Source: Citrobacter freundii (lineage in GTDB: Bacteria; Bacteroidota; Bacteroidia; Chitinophagales; Chitinophagaceae). From it: 64,000 nucleotides of DNA. The notes beneath the pieces were generated by a model. That model had not been told where the DNA came from and made no database searches. It worked only from the letters and a program-made list of their open reading frames with translations. The DNA is taken from positions 62,001-126,000 of the forward strand of contig QFQQ01000007.1 of NCBI GenBank assembly GCA_003243445.1. Direction: 5' to 3'. Below, piece after piece: positions 58,243 to 64,000 of the stretch (within the stretch, counting starts at the first letter, position 1; each line of letters opens with the position of its first letter). The translations under genes and the position numbers were made by a program.

Positions 58243-60860
58243 TACAGGATCTTTATTTCTTTCGTTAATACATTGGATGTTGTGGTGTTTTTCACTCCGG
58301 GTTGTCCGCCGCCAATGCTGATCAGCAATTTCCCGGAAGGAACATAGGAGCTTCCATCGGTTTCATTGACGAGGGAGAACTGTTCAGGGGTAAGGGTGAA
58401 TTTCACAAGCTTACTTTCTCCGGCGTTCAGCGTGATGCGCTGGAAACCTTTCAATTGCCGCAGGGGCTTCCTGCCTTTCGTATCCAGGTGAGCCAGGTAC
58501 AACTGCACTACCTCATCCCCGGATGATCTGCCGGTATTGGTCACGCGGACAGTTACGGAGAGTTTATTTTTTTTATTGAGCGATGAAGGAGTGCTGAGTG
58601 CATCATACCGGAAGGTTGTATAGCTAAGACCGAATCCGAACGGATATAAGGCTTCGCCGGTAAAATAGCGGTAAGTGCGGCCTGTCATGTCATAACTCGA
58701 GAATGAAGGCAGATCCGAGTCATTTTTATAAAACGTGACCGGCAATCTTCCGGCCGGGTTATAATCACCGAAGAGTACATCAGCGATAGCAGTGCCCGCG
58801 CTCTGTCCACCGTACCATGCGTTAACGATCGCTGGAATATGCTCATTTTCCCAGGGGATGGCGATCGCACTGCCTGTCATCATCACGAACACGATCGGTT
58901 TGCCGGCAGTTTGCAATTTCTTCATCAGTGCGGTCTGCACGGCCGGCAGCATGATCGATGTACGGTCGCCGCCATTGAAACCGGGATAGTCGACCCGCAT
59001 TTCCTCTCCTTCAAGTTGGGGCGAGATGCCGCCCGCGAAAAGTATGAGGTCGGCATCTTTTACACGTTCAAGCAGACGGGCGTAATTGGTTTGTTCAAAA
59101 TTTCCTGCTCTCAACCTGACATTTGCTTTACCTTCTCCCTGCCAGTATTCAAGAACAAGCTTATATACTTTTCCTTTTTTTGTTTGTAACTTATACGTTC
59201 TTGCACCCCAGCGGTTACGTGTCCATGCATTCAATACGTCTGCGCTATCGATCAATAAGCGATAACCATCATCTGCTTCCACTTCAAAACTGATCTCACC
59301 GTCTTTTTCTGCGGTATACTCTGTTGTATAACGTGCAGAGAAATTATTGGCCCTTACGGAGCCGCTTACAAGCTGTCCTTCCTGCCAGAAATGATCGATC
59401 GCTGTTTCCGTAACAGTTACCGCAGGAACACCCTGCAGGTCCTTGTTATTGAAGTATTCCGCACGGAAGCCGGGCTTACCATCGATAGAACATCTTGTGC
59501 TTATATCTGCATAACTCAACAATGTATCATTGGTAAAATTCACCGCTTTCTCATAAACAATCTCTGTTTGAGTCCCAAGTTTTTGCCGGATACCTTCCAG
59601 CAGTGTTACGATTTTGGATGGGGTGCCATTGTAATTACCAAGTACAGAAATATTATTATCGGCATTTGGGCCAAGTACAACGATCTTCCGGATCGTTTTT
59701 TTCAACGGCAGCGTATTGTTTTCATTCTTCAGCAATACGATGGATTCCCGAGCCATCTTCAACGCGTGCGCCTGGTGCGGTGCGCTTTCCAATACGCTTG
59801 CGGGTGTTTGTGCAAACTTTACCATTGATACAGGATCGAACATGCCAAGCCTGTAACGGATCGTAAATAATCTTTTAAGCGAAACATCCAGTTGAGATTC
59901 TTTGATCAATCCCTTTTTCACTGCGTCGATCAATGTCAGGTAGACGGTCTGCCCACATTCCACATCGGTCCCGTGCAGTACTGCATCAACGGCGGCGGAC
60001 GTCGCGTCCGGATGTGTTTTATGATATTTGAAGAAGTCATCGATCGCCCAGCAATCGGAAGTGACGTAACCAGTAAACTTCCATTGTTTGCGAAGGATAT
60101 CATTCATCAGGAGGTCATTGCCGCAACAGGGTTGTGTATTGACTGCGTTGTATGCGCACATCACACCAGCCACATCAGCTTTTGTGATCAGTTCACGGAA
60201 AGCCGGGAGGTAAGTGTCCCACAGATCATACACTGCCGGGTTGAAGTTATCTGCATGTCTTGAAGGTTCAGGTCCGCTATGCACCGCGAAGTGTTTGGCG
60301 CAGGCTGCAGCTTTCAGGTACTTCGGATCCTCGCCCTGCAGACCGCGCACAAAGGCGCGTCCAAGCATCGCCGTAAGAAAAGGGTCTTCACCATAGGTCT
60401 CCTGGCCGCGGCCCCAGCGCGGATCCCGGAAGATATTGATATTCGGCGTCCAGTAGGTGAGGCCGAGATAGCGCTCGTTTGTTCTTTTGGATGCAAGTGC
60501 TTTGTTGTAGATCGCACGTCCTTCGAGTGCTGAATAATCAGCCATGCGGTAAAGCGCATTCGTATCCCAGGTGGCAGCCATACCAATGGCCTGCGGAAAA
60601 ACGGTTGTTTTGAATGGTGTTCTGGCAACGCCATGCAATACTTCATTCCACCAGTCGTACGCGGGAATACCTAAACGCTCAATTGCCGGTGTGGCGTTCA
60701 GCATCTGAGCAACTTTTTCTTCCAGTGTTAAACGGCTGACGACATCATTCACCCGTTGTTCTATAGGCAGCTTGGGATTCCACATTGGGTACGATGTATA
60801 GTCCTGCGCGTTTACGAAGACAGATGTGCACAGTGATAAAAAACAGAAGATCTTTTTCAT
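58242..60860 (-). CDS. Exported GH3 beta-xylosidase-like enzyme with PA14 domain
   Basis: 872 residues with signal peptide ending FVNAQ. GH3 N-domain: RDPRWGRGQETYGEDPFL, KHFAVHSGPEPSRH, catalytic nucleophile Asp269 (TSDCWAIDD). The PA14 domain is inserted at about 462-586, here with the typical EADDGYRLLID motif, followed by the rest of the GH3 C-domain (WYGGQSAGTAIADVLFGDYNP) and a fibronectin-III-like end. The Trp after the nucleophile Cys (SDCW) is common in xylan beta-xylosidases. It is a paralogue of the GH3 at 50685 but on the opposite strand. Overlaps the GH51 start by one base. Confidence 0.93.
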   Translation of the reverse strand: MKKIFCFLSLCTSVFVNAQDYTSYPMWNPKLPIEQRVNDVVSRLTLEEKVAQMLNATPAIERLGIPAYDWWNEVLHGVARTPFKTTVFPQAIGMAATWDTNALYRMADYSALEGRAIYNKALASKRTNERYLGLTYWTPNINIFRDPRWGRGQETYGEDPFLTAMLGRAFVRGLQGEDPKYLKAAACAKHFAVHSGPEPSRHADNFNPAVYDLWDTYLPAFRELITKADVAGVMCAYNAVNTQPCCGNDLLMNDILRKQWKFTGYVTSDCWAIDDFFKYHKTHPDATSAAVDAVLHGTDVECGQTVYLTLIDAVKKGLIKESQLDVSLKRLFTIRYRLGMFDPVSMVKFAQTPASVLESAPHQAHALKMARESIVLLKNENNTLPLKKTIRKIVVLGPNADNNISVLGNYNGTPSKIVTLLEGIRQKLGTQTEIVYEKAVNFTNDTLLSYADISTRCSIDGKPGFRAEYFNNKDLQGVPAVTVTETAIDHFWQEGQLVSGSVRANNFSARYTTEYTAEKDGEISFEVEADDGYRLLIDSADVLNAWTRNRWGARTYKLQTKKGKVYKLVLEYWQGEGKANVRLRAGNFEQTNYARLLERVKDADLILFAGGISPQLEGEEMRVDYPGFNGGDRTSIMLPAVQTALMKKLQTAGKPIVFVMMTGSAIAIPWENEHIPAIVNAWYGGQSAGTAIADVLFGDYNPAGRLPVTFYKNDSDLPSFSSYDMTGRTYRYFTGEALYPFGFGLSYTTFRYDALSTPSSLNKKNKLSVTVRVTNTGRSSGDEVVQLYLAHLDTKGRKPLRQLKGFQRITLNAGESKLVKFTLTPEQFSLVNETDGSSYVPSGKLLISIGGGQPGVKNTTTSNVLTKEIKIL

Positions 60861-60919
60861 ACGAGTTTTTCGTTATTGTCTATCGGGTTATGCTTATGTA
60901 CTTCCATTAAGCCGACGAA

Positions 60920-62257
60920 TTACCGGAAGCTTATCCAGTCAACTTCGGCAATGCCGCTTCCTTTAAGCTGTAATACCAGGTGTTGAATACCCGTTGCTGA
61001 AGTTTTAACAGGCACAGTGATCTCTCTCCATTCGCTTCCCGCGGGGATCTTTACTTCAGTCAGCACAGGACCATTCGCATTTCCCGTACGTATCACGACG
61101 GTCGCGCCTGAAACAGCTTGTGACCGGATCGTCATTTTCTTAACGGCCGGCTCAAACTTTACTGAGTTATATTGTACCCATGCATTTGCCTGGTCCAGCA
61201 CAACCTTCCATCCGGCAAAGCGATTGGCAGTATCAAGGAACGCGATCGATGAACCCGTTTCGCTTTTGTTACTGTACCTGTCGAACTGGATCCTGGCTGA
61301 TGCCCTGGTTACGCCAATGCCCCGCAATGTCGGCGTTACTTTTACGATCGTCCCGTCATCATTGAAGAAAAGGCTGTCTGCCCTGATCGATCTTGCTTTG
61401 TCAAACCGCGGTGAATAGTCATTATGATGATAAAATAGATACCACTGATCTTTGAAATTAAGAATGGAATGATGATTGGTCCAGCAACCGGTAGGCGATT
61501 CATCCATGATCACTCCGGTAACTTTAAAGGGGCCAAGTGGATTATTGCTGATGGCATACTCCAGCCTTTCAGTCTTATTCTCCACATGAGGGTAGGTGAG
61601 GTAGTAGATCCCATTGCGTTCAAACAGATACGGACCTTCTTTCAATCCTTTAACCGGAAGATCGCCGAGTGTTTTTACATCACCATCAAGCTCAAGCATG
61701 TTCGCTTTGAGTTTTGCGCCGAAGATATTTCCCTGCGACCAGTACAGGTATGCCTGTCCATCTTTATCAATAAATACATTGGGATCGATCCCCTTTACCC
61801 CTTTGATCGGAGTTTCCTGCGGGGTATAAGGACCTTCCGGTTTATCCGCTACTGCCACACCGATGCTGAATCCGCGGCCAAAGCTGACAGTATCCTTGGC
61901 AGCAGTAGGAAAATAGAAATAATATTTACCATTTCGCTCGATGCAATCAGGCGCCCACATACTGTAACTATCAGGTTTTACCCAGGGCACTTTATTCTGC
62001 GTCACGATCATCCCGTGGTCTTTCCAGTCGGTCAGGTCTGCTGAAGAAAAAACATGATAGTCCTCCATGCAGAACCAGCCCGGCCTGCCTTTGCCCTCGG
62101 TGGCGAGTATGTCGTGCGAGGGGAAGACATAAATCCTGTCTCCAAATACACGGGCGGAGGGATCAGCTGTATACTGATCGCGGATCAATGGGTTCTGGGC
62201 AATTGCACCAACACTGATAAGAATGGTCAGCGTGAACAGGAGTGATCTGTATATCAT
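60920..62257 (-). CDS. GH43 glycosidase with C-terminal CBM6-type domain
   Basis: 445 residues from the ATG at 62257, which gives a compact signal peptide (MIYRSLLFTLTILISVGAIAQ); in-frame starts up to 62320 are possible. The five-bladed GH43 propeller shows the three acids: Asp32 (YTADPSA, base), Asp158 (GIDPNVF, pKa) and Glu207 (LKEGPYLF, acid). The last 120 residues (FAGWKVVLDQANAWVQYNSV to AEVDWISFR) form a CBM6-like beta-sandwich. It would cleave arabinofuranosyl or xylosyl residues from xylan. 60 bases upstream of the GH3 gene, so in the same minus-strand operon. Confidence 0.92.
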   Translation of the reverse strand: MIYRSLLFTLTILISVGAIAQNPLIRDQYTADPSARVFGDRIYVFPSHDILATEGKGRPGWFCMEDYHVFSSADLTDWKDHGMIVTQNKVPWVKPDSYSMWAPDCIERNGKYYFYFPTAAKDTVSFGRGFSIGVAVADKPEGPYTPQETPIKGVKGIDPNVFIDKDGQAYLYWSQGNIFGAKLKANMLELDGDVKTLGDLPVKGLKEGPYLFERNGIYYLTYPHVENKTERLEYAISNNPLGPFKVTGVIMDESPTGCWTNHHSILNFKDQWYLFYHHNDYSPRFDKARSIRADSLFFNDDGTIVKVTPTLRGIGVTRASARIQFDRYSNKSETGSSIAFLDTANRFAGWKVVLDQANAWVQYNSVKFEPAVKKMTIRSQAVSGATVVIRTGNANGPVLTEVKIPAGSEWREITVPVKTSATGIQHLVLQLKGSGIAEVDWISFR

Positions 62258-62452
62258 AAGCATATTTTGTAAGCGTTGTATCATCCCGGTCTGCTTGTTT
62301 GTTTTACGGCAATGGATCAATTCACAGTCTTCTCATGCGCGTGTTGTAAACCGGTGATATGATTGCGTCCGGTCATCCATTTTCTTAAAGAGCAATAGCT
62401 GCTCATTCAAACAAGGTGTTGACCGCATGAACGACGCAGTTCAACCGGCAGA

Positions 62453-64000
62453 TCATTTAAAGATGACCTGCGCAAAGTTGTAAAGATTATTTCTCCATAC
62501 CGGCCATGTATGACCACCGGGATATTCGCTGTATTTGTACCTGATGTTCATCTCGTCAAATTTCCCCAGCATGATCTTGCAATTCTCATAGGCGATATCT
62601 TCTTTGCCTCCCATGGCGATCCAGAAACTTTTAAGGTTATTGTTGATGCTGGCAGCGTTTGCCTTCATGTAATCATATTGCGGTTGCGATAAAGCTGGTT
62701 GGTTAGCCCACCAGCCGGAGCTGAATACACCCAGATAATTGAACAGCGCCGTATTTCTCAATCCGGCATACAAGGTTTGCAGGCCACCCATCGATAATCC
62801 GGCAAGTGCGCGGCTTCCGGGATCAGTGGCTGCGCGGAAATTTTTTTCTACAAATGGCATGACTGATTGTTTGAGTTCGCTCTCAAACATTCGCAGCGAT
62901 GGCTCTCCGAAGCTGGCAAGACCACCACCATTGAAGTTTCCATCCATCATCACGATCAGCATCGGCCGGGCTTTACTCTCCGCGATCAGGTTGTCAAGAA
63001 TAAGATCTGTTTTTCCTTGTGTTGCCCAACCTCTTTCGTCCTCGCCGCCGCCATGCAGGAGATAAAGCACAGGGTATTTGTCGTTGCGGTGCTCATCATA
63101 ACCAGGAGGAGTGTATACATACATTTGCCGCCAGCTGCGTGTAACAGGCGAAAAGTATTTCCTGATGCGCAGATCGCCGTGTGGTATATCTTTCAACGCA
63201 TAGATGCTATCTCCCCTGAAAGGAATCTCTATGCCGCTGGCCATGCGGCTCATGCCATAAAATGTTTCACTGGATGGATCGGCGACTGCCACTCCATCGA
63301 TCAGCAGTGAGTAATAATGAAAACCTTCGGAGATCGAATCCGTGGTGGCGATCCAGTAACCGCCCGTGTCTTTTGCCAGTTCATATTTTTTTCCAAGATC
63401 GATCTGCACTCTTTTTGCATCGGGTGCTTTTACACGGAATGCAACACGGCCGTCGGGGAAGATCTGCGGATATTTTGCTGAACGGGTATTGGTAGATGGG
63501 ATCGCTCCCAATACAGTGTACTGGTTGAATTTTTGCCGGTCAACAGGTTTGAAAAGGAATTGTGAGAACATGTATAAGCCATTCTTCCAGACTTTAAAAT
63601 CATGTACACCGGGTTCGAGATAGTAAATATGCGGGACATCATTCAGTACAAGATAATCATGTGTTCGTTTACTGAAAGACAGCAAGCCGTCATTATCTCC
63701 GCAGGAGATCCAAAGCAACCTGAGTTTAGCTCTCGCGGCTGCGGGGTCAGGTACCAGCTCCTGCGGCGGTTTCGTATTAGGTGCGGAAGAGAAGCCGCCT
63801 ACCCAGGCAAACTGATCAAGATTGCCGAGGCCGAAATTGAGAGACTGTCCACCGCCCATAGATAAGCCGGCGATCGCGCGGTGCTCACGGTCTTTTAATA
63901 CCGGAAATGTTTTCTCGATGAAAGGAATCAGGTCTTTCAGAAGGTCCTGTTCAAAGGTGGCAAAGGCCTGTACTTTGTCGGGCGCCATGATATTGCCGGT
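62453..64000 (-). CDS. Tandem CE1 esterase (CE1 - E-set/CBM48 - CE1), N-terminus beyond window
   Basis: 516 codons are visible; the frame remains open at the window end, so the start and signal peptide are outside. The first alpha/beta-hydrolase domain has nucleophile Ser in AGLSMGGGQS, acid in SCGDNDG and His in PGVHDFKVW. An early-set/CBM48-like module follows (about 165-265 of the visible part: VAFRVKAPDAKRVQIDLG). The second esterase domain has LYLLHGGGEDERGW, Ser in AGLSMGGLQT, MGGKEDIAYE and His in PGGHTWPVW. Both triads look complete. CE1 enzymes remove feruloyl or acetyl groups from xylan, which suits this locus. 133 bases upstream of the GH43 gene. Confidence 0.9.
   Translation of the reverse strand, partial: TGNIMAPDKVQAFATFEQDLLKDLIPFIEKTFPVLKDREHRAIAGLSMGGGQSLNFGLGNLDQFAWVGGFSSAPNTKPPQELVPDPAAARAKLRLLWISCGDNDGLLSFSKRTHDYLVLNDVPHIYYLEPGVHDFKVWKNGLYMFSQFLFKPVDRQKFNQYTVLGAIPSTNTRSAKYPQIFPDGRVAFRVKAPDAKRVQIDLGKKYELAKDTGGYWIATTDSISEGFHYYSLLIDGVAVADPSSETFYGMSRMASGIEIPFRGDSIYALKDIPHGDLRIRKYFSPVTRSWRQMYVYTPPGYDEHRNDKYPVLYLLHGGGEDERGWATQGKTDLILDNLIAESKARPMLIVMMDGNFNGGGLASFGEPSLRMFESELKQSVMPFVEKNFRAATDPGSRALAGLSMGGLQTLYAGLRNTALFNYLGVFSSGWWANQPALSQPQYDYMKANAASINNNLKSFWIAMGGKEDIAYENCKIMLGKFDEMNIRYKYSEYPGGHTWPVWRNNLYNFAQVIFK

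Noticed and set aside
1..64000. tRNA or rRNA genes
   Set aside because: I looked for TPsiC-like GGTTCGAATCC segments with acceptor pairing and for conserved rRNA stretches and found none.

Overview
The window looks like chromosomal DNA from a plant-polysaccharide-degrading member of the Bacteroidota, most likely the family Chitinophagaceae. The signs are two SusC/SusD outer-membrane pairs, many Sec, Tat and lipoprotein signal peptides, few Shine-Dalgarno sequences, and promoter boxes of the Bacteroidota TAnnTTTG type. No rRNA, tRNA, CRISPR array, transposase or phage gene was seen. The assignment rests on gene families and was not checked by any database search.

Layout. 1-2178: a truncated acidic protein, a DUF892 ferritin-like protein and a PIN-type toxin-antitoxin pair with a visible operator. 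2661-8007: a minus-strand DoxX/DinB/NRDE-ATP-grasp operon (the last gene is an unusual two-enzyme fusion), a pair of exported YHS proteins and an exported double spondin protein. 8076-22283: general housekeeping and regulation (OmpR-type two-component system, DinB, SDR plus TetR with twin operators, Gfo/Idh/MocA oxidoreductase, SDR, GAF histidine kinase, response regulator, zinc alcohol dehydrogenase, Crp/Fnr regulator, isochorismatase-like hydrolase, pirin).

22419-43888 is a sugar-acid (aldonate) locus. One arm runs on the minus strand: AraC regulator, gluconokinase, exported RraA-type aldolase, Tat-exported enolase-superfamily dehydratase, BASS/SBF transporter, a second exported RraA and a second Tat-exported dehydratase. 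The divergent arm carries SusC, SusD, a 2-oxoglutarate-semialdehyde-type dehydrogenase, an IlvD/Edd aldonate dehydratase, an FAH-family dehydratase and a GntP permease, followed by a serine hydrolase. The plus arm spells a cytosolic route aldonate -> 2-keto-3-deoxyaldonate -> 2-oxoglutarate semialdehyde -> 2-oxoglutarate. The minus arm looks like a second, extracytoplasmic route: dehydration, then retro-aldol cleavage outside the cytoplasm, with a 2-keto-acid carrier.

44405-64000 is an arabinoxylan utilisation locus: SusC/SusD, xylose isomerase, two PA14-containing GH3 enzymes, a LacI regulator, a Tat-exported Gfo/Idh/MocA oxidoreductase, a GH51 arabinofuranosidase lipoprotein, a GH43-CBM6 enzyme and a tandem CE1 esterase cut by the window edge. 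Together the two loci suggest that arabinose and xylose released from arabinoxylan may partly be oxidised to aldonates outside the cytoplasm and used through the neighbouring aldonate locus.

Spaces between genes are rich in non-coding repeats: a CGCAGAT family arranged in inverted composites, a 263-bp MITE-like element, a perfect 27-bp hairpin, and an A-rich AAGTMAAAAGT repeat found just past the 3' ends of genes and always in the sense orientation.
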